A DNA stretch of 64,000 nucleotides. Origin: Paraburkholderia lycopersici (GTDB lineage: Bacteria > Pseudomonadota > Gammaproteobacteria > Burkholderiales > Burkholderiaceae). A model generated the notes under the pieces. The model had not been told where the DNA came from and searched no databases. It saw nothing but the letters and a program-made list of their open reading frames with translations. The DNA lies in NCBI RefSeq assembly GCF_900096975.1, contig NZ_FMYQ01000018.1, forward strand, positions 1-64,000, in the 5' to 3' direction. The position numbers and the translations under genes were made by a program. Shown here piece after piece: positions 57,280 to 64,000 of this stretch. Numbering within the stretch: position 1 is the first letter of the stretch; each line of letters begins with the position of its first letter.

Positions 57280-58395
57280 ATGTCACTTGAAACGTTTGTC
57301 GATTCGAAGCCGTTCACGTTCGGCATCGAACTCGAAATGCAGATCGTCAACACGCACGACTACGATTTGACCAAGGCGGGTAGCGACCTCATGCGTCTCG
57401 TCAAAGATCAGGAGATTCCGGGCAACATCACGCCCGAAATCACCGAAAGCATGATCGAGCTTTCCACCGGCATCTGCACGACGCACGAGCAGGCGGTGGC
57501 CGACCTGCGCAAGATTCGCGACGTGCTCGTCGCCGCGGCCGATCGCCTCAACGTCGGCCTGTGCGGCGGCGGGACGCACGCATTCCAGCAGTGGAGCGAC
57601 CGGCGCATCGTCGATACACCGCGCTTTCAGTACCTTTCCGAGCTCTACGGCTACCTCGCGAAGCAGTTCACGGTGTTCGGCCAGCACGTGCACATCGGCT
57701 GTCCCGACGCGGACAGCGCGCTTTTCCTGCTGCACTCGCTTTCGCGCTTCATCCCGCACTTCATCGCGCTCTCGGCGTCTTCGCCCTACGTGCAGGGCGT
57801 GGACACCGGCTTTCACTCGGCACGACTGAATTCGGTGTTCGCGTTTCCGCTCTCGGGCCGCGCGCCGTTCGTGCTGAGCTGGGAGGAGTTCAAGCAGTAC
57901 TTCTCGAAGATGGTGCATACGGGCGTTGTCAACAGCATGAAAGACTTCTACTGGGACATTCGCCCGAAACCCGGCTTCGGCACGATCGAGGTTCGCGTGA
58001 TGGACACGCCGCTTTCGGTGGAGCGTGCGGCCGCGATTGCCTGCTACATCCAGACGCTCGCGCGCCATCTGCTCACCGATCGCCCGATCGCGCCGCTCGA
58101 GGACGACTATCTCGTGTACACGTTCAACCGCTTCCAGGCGTGCCGCTTCGGTCTTGCCGGCACCTGCGTGAATCCGCAAACGGGCGAACGCCGCACGATT
58201 TCCGAAGACATCCTCGAAACGCTGGACCAGATCGCGCCACATGGCGCGGCGCTCGGCTCGACGCGCGCGCTTACCGAAGTCGGCACGATCGCCCGCGCGC
58301 AAACCAACGACGCCACCTGGCTGCGCAGCGTGGTGGCCGAGGAAAAATCGCTGCACGAAGCCGTGCGGCAGCAATGCCTGCGCTGGCGAGCTTGA
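57280..58395 (+). CDS. ybdK: YbdK-type carboxylate-amine ligase (GCS2 family)
   Basis: 371 residues with the GCS2 fold. FTFGIELEMQIVNTHDYDLT carries the conserved Glu metal ligands at about residue 17; ITPEITESMIELSTGICTTH lies near 50; FGQHVHIGCPDADSALFLLH (about 130) and IRPKPGFGTIEVRVMDTPLS (about 227) complete the active site. Members have weak glutamate-cysteine ligase activity or unknown true substrates. A true gshA is also present at 30945, so this one probably has another role. GGGGAC precedes the ATG. Confidence 0.93.
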   Translation: MSLETFVDSKPFTFGIELEMQIVNTHDYDLTKAGSDLMRLVKDQEIPGNITPEITESMIELSTGICTTHEQAVADLRKIRDVLVAAADRLNVGLCGGGTHAFQQWSDRRIVDTPRFQYLSELYGYLAKQFTVFGQHVHIGCPDADSALFLLHSLSRFIPHFIALSASSPYVQGVDTGFHSARLNSVFAFPLSGRAPFVLSWEEFKQYFSKMVHTGVVNSMKDFYWDIRPKPGFGTIEVRVMDTPLSVERAAAIACYIQTLARHLLTDRPIAPLEDDYLVYTFNRFQACRFGLAGTCVNPQTGERRTISEDILETLDQIAPHGAALGSTRALTEVGTIARAQTNDATWLRSVVAEEKSLHEAVRQQCLRWRA

Positions 58396-58493
58396 TGGAC
58401 GTTCGCGCGGGGCGCACGCTTACATAGAGGACCACTGACCGAATTTGCGCGGAACGCCGGTAAAGCCGCGCGCCGGATGGGACAACGCATGAG

Positions 58494-58521
58494 GGCAGCT
58501 TTCGGGCTGCCTTTCATTTTT
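58494..58521 (+). terminator. Terminator after ybdK
   Basis: GGCAGC-TTTCGG-GCTGCC (58494-58511) followed by TTTCATTTTT. Confidence 0.8.
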
Positions 58522-59143
58522 GCGGGAAGCATGCAAAGCATGCGGAATTCAGGCTGAGCCGGGCCATCGGGCCACTTTTTTCGCGGCCTGGCAAAAAATT
58601 TTCGCCGGCTTCGAGGTACCTGGGGGTTCTTATTTTTTTGACCTCGGTCCCGGCGTGCGCCATATTCATCGGCGGGCGAGCCGCTGCGCTGCGGGCAATT
58701 TTCGTTTTTCCCGCAAATTCAATGGACTGCGTAATGATCGGCGCGCGACGATCGAGCAGATTCCAGTTGCGTTCGGCACAGAAATCCGCGATAACGCTGC
58801 AAGCATCCGAAGCGCAAAGATTATGCGCCGTCAAGAAGCTGTGCACAGCAATGGCGTCTTTATCAACGGGTTATCCACAATTCGCGCTGGATAAGTTAGC
58901 TGTGCGATTTGCCACTCTCGCATAGAATGGCGGTTTGCTGCGCTGGTGTCGGAACAGGAAGGATGTTTCCGCCGCCCGCGGCAAGAAACATGACAGCGCA
59001 ACGCACACCATGGCGTACGCGAAGCATGATTTTTTTGAGATGGTGCGGCGTTCGGTATGACGGGACGCCGGCGTTCCCACAGGTCGTCGGTCAAAGCGGC
59101 GGCTGACGATGCAGCGCAAGCTGCCAATAACCAGCGAAAGACT
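58522..59143. other. Lower-GC gene-free stretch before the MarR gene
   Basis: About 620 bases, less GC-rich than its neighbours, with a perfect DnaA box (58871-58879). No gene is supported; short frames here look random. It must hold the promoter of the downstream MarR-type gene. Confidence 0.45.
58871..58879 (+). promoter_or_regulatory. DnaA box TTATCCACA
   Basis: A perfect consensus DnaA box in the non-coding DNA upstream of the MarR-type regulator, followed nearby by a partial GGATAAG. Confidence 0.5.
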
Positions 59144-59782
59144 ATGAGCGAAGGCGTATACGGAGAGCAGGCAGCCGGGCGGGTGACCCATAGCCTGCTG
59201 CGACTTAGCACGGCAATGCGGAGCCAGGCGTGGGACTGGGCCGAAGGGGCAGGACTCACGCCTACCCAGGGCGAAATTCTCGTGCTGCTGATGCAGCGCA
59301 AGGGGCCGATGCGCCTCGGCGAAATCGCGCGTGAAACGGCCCTCACGGCCGCGACGACCAGCGATGCGGTGAGCACGCTCGAAACCAAGGGGCTCGTCGA
59401 AAAGCGCCGCGCGCTCGACGACGGCCGCGCACTCGCGGTGCGCCTCACTACGCGCGGCCGCACGGCGGCGAAGAAGGCGTCGCAATGGCCGGACTTCCTT
59501 TCGAAGGCAGTCGGCACGTTGAAGGCCGACGAGCAGTCCACGCTCTACCGCACGCTGCTCAAGACGGTTTATCTGCTCGAGTCGCAGGAAACCAGCCCGC
59601 AACACCGCATGTGCCTGACCTGCTCGCATTTCGAGCCGAGCAAGAACCCGAAGAAGACGCCGCATCATTGCCAGCTTCTCGGCATCGATATGGCCGATAC
59701 CGATCTGCGCCTCGACTGTTCGGTGTACGAACAAGCCGACGCGACGACCCAGAAGAAGAACTGGAAGATCTTCGCGGTATAA
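59144..59782 (+). CDS. MarR-family regulator with C-terminal four-cysteine extension
   Basis: 212 residues from the ATG at 59144; one at 59057 would add 29. The winged helix covers residues 35-115: LTPTQGEILVLLMQRKGPMR, IARETALTAATTSDAVSTLE and the wing EKRRALDDGRALAVRLTTRG. Beyond residue 150 there is an extra segment with Cys at 157, 160, 176 and 192 and several His (MCLTCSHFEP, TPHHCQLLG, RLDCSVYEQ), not part of a standard MarR. It could bind a metal or an Fe-S cluster, or act as a redox sensor. No operon partner follows on the same strand within 250 bases. Confidence 0.9.
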   Translation: MSEGVYGEQAAGRVTHSLLRLSTAMRSQAWDWAEGAGLTPTQGEILVLLMQRKGPMRLGEIARETALTAATTSDAVSTLETKGLVEKRRALDDGRALAVRLTTRGRTAAKKASQWPDFLSKAVGTLKADEQSTLYRTLLKTVYLLESQETSPQHRMCLTCSHFEPSKNPKKTPHHCQLLGIDMADTDLRLDCSVYEQADATTQKKNWKIFAV

Positions 59783-60031
59783 AGCCGGCGCCACGCGGCC
59801 GTCCCGAGGGCGGCCGCGCGCGTTCGAGTCTGCTCGCGCGTCGTGCATGTGACGCGTGGTAATGCGGCGCATCCGATGGTGATCGCGACATGACGCGTGC
59901 GTGTCAGTTCGCGTAGTTCCAGTAAGTTTTTGCCACGGCGCGTTGGCGCAAACGTCGGTCAGTCGCCATGCGCGAGCGACGACGCGCACGGCGACTGACA
60001 AGCGGCCAGCTGCCGACCCGGGAATTTGCCG

Positions 60032-60760
60032 ATGAATCGCGAAGTATTGGCTGTGCGCCATGTCTATTTCGAGGACCTCGGCAGTCTGGAGCGCGTGCTC
60101 GGCGACCGCGGACGTCCCGTGCGCTACGTCGATGTCGGCTTCGCTCGCATTGGCGCGCTCAATCCCTTGTCGGCGTCGCTCATGGTGATCCTCGGCGGCC
60201 CGATCAACGCGTGCGACGACGCACGCTATCCCACGCTCGGCCCCCTCGTCGCGATGATCGAAAAGCGCATCGCGGCGGGACTCCCCACGCTCGGCATCTG
60301 CCTCGGCGCCCAGCTCATCGCGCGCGTGCTCGGCGCGCGCGTCTATGCGGGGCCGCAGCCCGAAATCGGCTGGACGCCGCTCACGCTCACCGACGCCGGC
60401 CGCGCCTCGCCGCTGCGGCACGTGGATGGCGCCGCGACCTCCATGCTGCACTGGCATGGCGATACCTTCGATCTGCCGCACGGCGCGACGCGTCTCGCTT
60501 CCACGCCGCTCTGCGAGAACCAGGCGTTTTCGTGGGGCACCAGCGTGCTCGGTCTGCAATGCCATCCCGAAGTGCGCGCCGACCGCTTCGAGCCCTGGCT
60601 GATCGGCCATGCCGCCGAAATCGCCGCGGCGGGCGTCGACGTAAATACGCTGCGCGACGATACGGCGCGCCATGGCCCGCTTCTCGAAGCGCAGGCGAGC
60701 CGCATGTTCGGCGAATGGCTCGACGCCGTCCCGGCTAACACGGCCGCACGGCAACCCTGA
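60032..60760 (+). CDS. Class I glutamine amidotransferase-like protein
   Basis: 242 residues. The GATase1 fold is clear: the nucleophile elbow TLGICLGAQLIARVLGARVY (Cys at about residue 91), HWHGDTFDLPHGATRLAST, and the catalytic HPE triad part LGLQCHPEVRADRFEPWLIG (about 175). It resembles standalone GMP-synthase-like amidotransferases whose partner is unknown. The ATG at 60032 is preferred to the TTG two codons upstream. Confidence 0.92.
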   Translation: MNREVLAVRHVYFEDLGSLERVLGDRGRPVRYVDVGFARIGALNPLSASLMVILGGPINACDDARYPTLGPLVAMIEKRIAAGLPTLGICLGAQLIARVLGARVYAGPQPEIGWTPLTLTDAGRASPLRHVDGAATSMLHWHGDTFDLPHGATRLASTPLCENQAFSWGTSVLGLQCHPEVRADRFEPWLIGHAAEIAAAGVDVNTLRDDTARHGPLLEAQASRMFGEWLDAVPANTAARQP

Positions 60761-60866
60761 CACGCCTCGCTCGGCCCCGTGCCGCACGCGCTGATCGCTG
60801 TCGAGCGCGTGAAAAAGCCGCGTGCTATTCTCGGACGCTTCCGCCCAACCGTCCGTGGACCTCCCC

Positions 60867-61979
60867 ATGAGCAAGCTTTTCACTCCGCTCGAACTGCGTG
60901 GCGTGACGCTCGCCAATCGCATCGTCGTCTCGCCGATGTGCCAGTACTCCGCCGTGCGCGGCGAAGCCACCGACTGGCACATGATCCATCTCGGGCACCT
61001 CGCGCTCTCGGGCGCCGCGATGCTCTGCATCGAAGCGACGGCGGTCGAGCCTGACGGCCGCATCACGCCGGGCGACCTCGGTCTCTGGGACGACGTGACC
61101 GAAGCCGCGCTCGAGCCCGTCATCGCCGCGATTCGCCGCCATTCGCCGATTCGCATCGCAATGCAGATTTCGCACGCTGGACGCAAGGCGTCGAGCCATG
61201 TGCCCTGGGAAGGCGGCCAGCTGATTCCGGTCGCCGAGGGCGGGTGGCTGCCGCATGCGCCGTCGGCGCTTGCGCACAAGGACGACGAGCCGCCGCCGCT
61301 CGCGCTTGATGTCGCGGGTCTGAATCGCGTGCGCGCCGCGTTCGTGGCCACGGCGCGCCGCGCCGCGCGTCTTGGCATCGACGCGCTCGAAGTGCACGCG
61401 GCGCACGGTTATCTGCTGCATCAGTTCCTCTCGCCGATCGCTAACCAGCGCAGCGACGAATACGGCGGCTCGCTCGAGAACCGCATGCGCTTTCCGCTCG
61501 AGGTGTTCGACGCCGTGCGTGCGGAGTTTCCCGCCGACCGTCCGGTCGGCGTGCGCGTTTCCGCGACCGACTGGGTCGATGGCGGCTGGACGCCCGACGA
61601 CACCGTTGCGTTCGCGAACGCGCTCAAAGCGCGCGGCGCGGACTGGATCGACGTGTCGTCGGGAGGGGTGTCGCCGTTGCAGAAGATTCCGCTCGAGCCG
61701 GGCTACCAGGTGCCGTTCGCGCGCAAGGTGAAGGCCGAAACCGGCATGACCACGATTGCGGTGGGCCTCATCACCGACGCGCTGCAGGCCAACCAGATCA
61801 TCGAAGACGGCGAAGCCGACATGATCGCGATGGCACGCGCGATGCTCTACGATCCGCGCTGGCCATGGCACGCGGCCGCGCAACTCGGCGCGAGCGTGAG
61901 CGCGCCGCCGCAGTACTGGCGTTCGCAGCCGCGCGAGCTGAAGAAGCTGTTTGGCGAGACGACGCTCGGCCAGCGCTGA
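60867..61979 (+). CDS. NADH:flavin oxidoreductase, Old Yellow Enzyme (YqjM-like)
   Basis: 370 residues, FMN-binding TIM barrel that reduces activated alkenes. Conserved parts: TLANRIVVSPMCQYSAVRGE, with the Cys characteristic of the YqjM (thermophilic-like) class; QISHAGRKASSHVPWEGG; the catalytic pair in EVHAAHGYLLHQFLSPIANQ; and RSDEYGGSLENRMRFPLEVF. The C-terminus has AVGLITDALQANQIIEDGEA and MIAMARAMLYDPRWPWHAA. The start at 60867 gives the family N-terminus MSKLFTPLELRG. Confidence 0.95.
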   Translation: MSKLFTPLELRGVTLANRIVVSPMCQYSAVRGEATDWHMIHLGHLALSGAAMLCIEATAVEPDGRITPGDLGLWDDVTEAALEPVIAAIRRHSPIRIAMQISHAGRKASSHVPWEGGQLIPVAEGGWLPHAPSALAHKDDEPPPLALDVAGLNRVRAAFVATARRAARLGIDALEVHAAHGYLLHQFLSPIANQRSDEYGGSLENRMRFPLEVFDAVRAEFPADRPVGVRVSATDWVDGGWTPDDTVAFANALKARGADWIDVSSGGVSPLQKIPLEPGYQVPFARKVKAETGMTTIAVGLITDALQANQIIEDGEADMIAMARAMLYDPRWPWHAAAQLGASVSAPPQYWRSQPRELKKLFGETTLGQR

Positions 61980-62289
61980 TGCCCCGCTGTTGACCCTCGT
62001 TGACCGTGTGCGCCGCGTGGTTTGCTCGGTGCATACGGGTTGAACGAAAGAGGCGCGAGCGTGTACGATGCCGTCTGTGGCGCGCCGGGCGTCGCACGAG
62101 CGCGGCGCCAATCGGCGCCGCGTTTGCGTACGGGCCGGCGCAGGAGCGGATGCAAGGCTTGATGCAATACGCCACAGACCGTCAGGCACGCTTCGCTGGA
62201 AGGCCGCGAGCGGCGTGCAAGCGGATCTGTCTCGCAGCGCTTGCCATGACCGGGGCAGTCTCCCCCAGGACTTCACAAGGATTCATTCA
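61980..62289. other. Gene-free stretch between the OYE and SET genes
   Basis: About 310 bases with no supported gene or RNA structure. It carries the promoter region of the SET-domain gene if that gene is transcribed separately. Confidence 0.4.
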
Positions 62290-62796
62290 ATGAGTGTACG
62301 CAGGATCGTCGTGCGCCAGTCGGGCGTGCACGGCAAGGGCGTGTTTGCGGCGGTCCCCATCGAGACCGGTCAGCGGCTGATCGAATACAAGGGCGAGCGC
62401 ATCTCGTGGAAGGAAGCGCTGCGGCGTCATCCGCACAATCCTGCTGATCCGAATCACACGTTTTACTTCGCGCTCGACGACGGCGGCGTGATCGACGGCA
62501 AGGTGAACGGCAACAGCGCGCGCTGGATCAATCACTCGTGCGCGCCGAACTGCGAAGCCGAAGAAGTCGACGGGCACGTCTACATTCACGCGTTGCGCGA
62601 TATCGCCGAGGGCGAAGAGCTGTTCTACGACTATGGCCTCGTGATCGACGCGAAGCAGACGAAGAAGCTCAAGCGCGAATACGAGTGCCGCTGCGGCGCG
62701 CGCAAGTGCCGCGGCACGATGCTCGCACCGCCCGACGGCGAGAAGCCGGCGAAGGGTGCAAAGGCTTCGAAGGGCAAGAGCAAAAAGAAGCGATAA
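62290..62796 (+). CDS. SET-domain protein (putative lysine methyltransferase)
   Basis: 168 residues. The SET fold is complete: VVRQSGVHGKGVFAAVPIET (residues 7-26), the SAM/knot motif ARWINHSCAPNCEAEEVDGH (77-96), GEELFYDYGLVID with the catalytic Tyr (108-120), and a post-SET Cys cluster ECRCGARKCRG (C133, C135, C140) that would bind zinc with the NHSC cysteine. A lysine-rich tail follows (KGAKASKGKSKKKR). Bacterial SET proteins are uncommon; those known methylate ribosomal or chromatin-like proteins, or host histones. A possible internal target is the HU protein encoded in this window (inference). Confidence 0.93.
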   Translation: MSVRRIVVRQSGVHGKGVFAAVPIETGQRLIEYKGERISWKEALRRHPHNPADPNHTFYFALDDGGVIDGKVNGNSARWINHSCAPNCEAEEVDGHVYIHALRDIAEGEELFYDYGLVIDAKQTKKLKREYECRCGARKCRGTMLAPPDGEKPAKGAKASKGKSKKKR

Positions 62797-62845
62797 GCGC
62801 ACGCTTCGTGCGTGATACGGCACGCCGTATTGCACGCTATCGCGC

Positions 62846-62884
62846 AAACGACAGGGGCCGCTCATGCGGCCCCTGTCGTTTCCT
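62846..62884. terminator. Bidirectional terminator between the SET and kinase genes
   Basis: AAACGACAGGGGCCGC (62846-62861) and GCGGCCCCTGTCGTTT (62866-62881) form a 16-bp perfect stem around TCAT, with T-rich flanks on both strands, between convergent genes. Confidence 0.9.
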
Positions 62885-62898
62885 TCGCGCGTGCGGAT

Positions 62899-64000
62899 TC
62901 AGAGATCGATGCTCGCCTGCTGTGTCGGCTTCCTGTCATCCGGCGGCTGACCGGCAGCGGCCGTCTGAAAATTCGCGGTTTCGGCGGGCTCGGCATTCCG
63001 GTTGTCTTTGGCGTCCCGGGCGTCCCTGCCGGCGCCTGGCGCACGGCGATTCGCTAGCGGCACGCGCACGATGAAGCGCGCGCCGCCTTCGGGCGCATCT
63101 TCGTAATGCACGCTGCCGCGATGCAGCGCCATGATGTCGTGGACGATCGCGAGGCCGAGGCCGGCGCCGCTGTCCACGCCGCTCTCGCTCTGACCGTCGC
63201 CGCGGAAGAACCGCTTGAAGAGGTCCGCTTGTTGCGCAGCCGGCACGCCACCGCCGTTGTCCTCGACGATGATCTCGGCCATCGGTACGCCGTCGGCCGA
63301 TGTCTGCGAAACGGTCACGGTGATGCGTCCGCCTTCGAGTCGCGCGGGCGGCAGGTACTTGAGCGCATTGTCGAGCAGGTTCGCGATGACCTCGTGCAGC
63401 AGCACGGGATTGCCGCGCACCATGAGCGGCGTGTCGTTCTCGGGGTCGTCGAGACGCTGGAAGCCGAGATCGACATGGCTCGCCAGCGCGCGCGGCACCC
63501 ATTCGGCGCCGGTTTCGAAGGCGAGCGCGGCCATGTCGATATCGACGAAACGTGCCGCCTGCTCACCGGGCTCCGCGCGCGCGAGCGAAAGTAGCTGATT
63601 CGACAGACGCACCGCGCGATCGGCGGCCGCGCGCAGTTCCCGCACGGCGTCGCTGACCTTTTGCGGCTCGCGCGCGTTCACGGCCTGCTCGGCGTGCAGC
63701 TTCACGGCCGTGAGCGGCGTGCGCAGCTGGTGCGCGGCGTCGGCGATGAACTTGCGCTGCGCGTCGAGCGCGCTCTTCAGGCGGCCGAGCAGCGCGTTGA
63801 GCGCGCCGGTGAGCGGACGGATCTCGACCGGCACGTAGGTTTCGTCGACGGGCTCGAGCGAGGTGTGCGTCTGCCGGTTGAGCGAATCGGCGAGCGCGGT
63901 GAGCGGGTTGAGCTGCTGGTTGACCACGCGCCACACGATGACCCAGCCGGCGAGCAGCAGGAGCAGGAGCGGCATCATGATCGCGACGAGAAATTCGGCC
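62899..64000 (-). CDS. Sensor histidine kinase, N-terminus beyond the right edge
   Basis: At least 366 residues. The visible part begins in the second transmembrane helix (MMPLLLLLLAGWVIVWRVVN), continues with a HAMP-like linker, then the phospho-acceptor box FIADAAHQLRTPLTAVKLHA, NLLDNALKYLPPA (N box), VEDNGGGVPAAQQADLFKRF (G1/F) and GAGLGLAIVHDIMALHRGSV (G2). The HisKA/HATPase arrangement fits EnvZ/QseC-like class I kinases, closest in style to TctE/QseC. The C-terminus after VPLANRR is an extra polar tail of about 55 residues. The partner response regulator would be to the right. Confidence 0.94.
   Translation of the reverse strand, partial: AEFLVAIMMPLLLLLLAGWVIVWRVVNQQLNPLTALADSLNRQTHTSLEPVDETYVPVEIRPLTGALNALLGRLKSALDAQRKFIADAAHQLRTPLTAVKLHAEQAVNAREPQKVSDAVRELRAAADRAVRLSNQLLSLARAEPGEQAARFVDIDMAALAFETGAEWVPRALASHVDLGFQRLDDPENDTPLMVRGNPVLLHEVIANLLDNALKYLPPARLEGGRITVTVSQTSADGVPMAEIIVEDNGGGVPAAQQADLFKRFFRGDGQSESGVDSGAGLGLAIVHDIMALHRGSVHYEDAPEGGARFIVRVPLANRRAPGAGRDARDAKDNRNAEPAETANFQTAAAGQPPDDRKPTQQASIDL

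Overview
The window looks like the replication-origin side of the main chromosome of a Burkholderia-type betaproteobacterium (Burkholderia, Paraburkholderia or a close relative; I cannot name the species). Three things point that way: the high GC content and codon use, the order gyrB-dnaN-dnaA / rpmH-rnpA-yidD-yidC-mnmE, and a type II secretion cluster with an inverted gspC.

Region 1 (1-9602, all minus strand) is accessory DNA. It holds the wreck of a secondary-metabolite gene cluster. Reading in the direction of transcription there are: an AraC regulator (intact), a PLP aminotransferase (intact), a truncated SAM methyltransferase, a LanB-like lantibiotic-dehydratase-family protein (one amber codon and several frameshifts), an MFS exporter (intact), a ferritin-like PaaA/PaaC-type oxygenase remnant, a radical SAM remnant, a PaaI-type thioesterase (frameshifted) and an AlkK-like acyl-CoA ligase (two frameshifts). 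The ligase is cut at its 3' end by an IS5-family (IS427/ISL2-like) element that starts at a CTAG site and runs off the left edge. The combination of enzymes suggests an amino-acid- or peptide-derived, acylated product that was exported. I do not recognise the cluster, and it is no longer functional as a whole.

Region 2 (9603-21325) is an AT-rich gene-free stretch followed by the conserved core: gyrB, dnaN and dnaA on minus; a dnaA-rpmH intergenic region with a perfect DnaA box; then rpmH, rnpA, yidD, yidC and mnmE on plus, with an XRE regulator on minus between yidC and mnmE. A strong terminator-like hairpin lies inside the rnpA coding sequence.

Region 3 (21326-37923) is mixed housekeeping and small envelope genes: DUF4148-like and other small secreted proteins, lipoproteins, a cytoplasmic trypsin-like/PDZ protease, a LysE exporter, YaeQ, a VOC protein, the ada-alkA alkylation-repair pair, gshA, and a MarR/DHA2-family MFS/NodT drug-efflux group. 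A short candidate small RNA with two anti-Shine-Dalgarno CUCCUCC motifs lies on minus just upstream of ada.

Region 4 (37960-49684) is a complete-looking general secretion pathway: gspN-M-L-K-J-I-H-G, then gspC on the opposite strand, then gspF-E-D. Genes are tightly packed, with overlapping stops and starts (GTG, TTG, ATGA). A periplasmic lytic transglycosylase follows.

Region 5 (50815-64000) holds a CobW-type GTPase, HU, mnmC, a KefB-like antiporter, the YbdK carboxylate-amine ligase, a MarR regulator with a four-cysteine tail, a class I glutamine amidotransferase, an Old Yellow Enzyme, a SET-domain protein with a post-SET motif and lysine-rich tail, and a sensor histidine kinase cut by the right edge. 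I saw no tRNA, rRNA or CRISPR array in the window.
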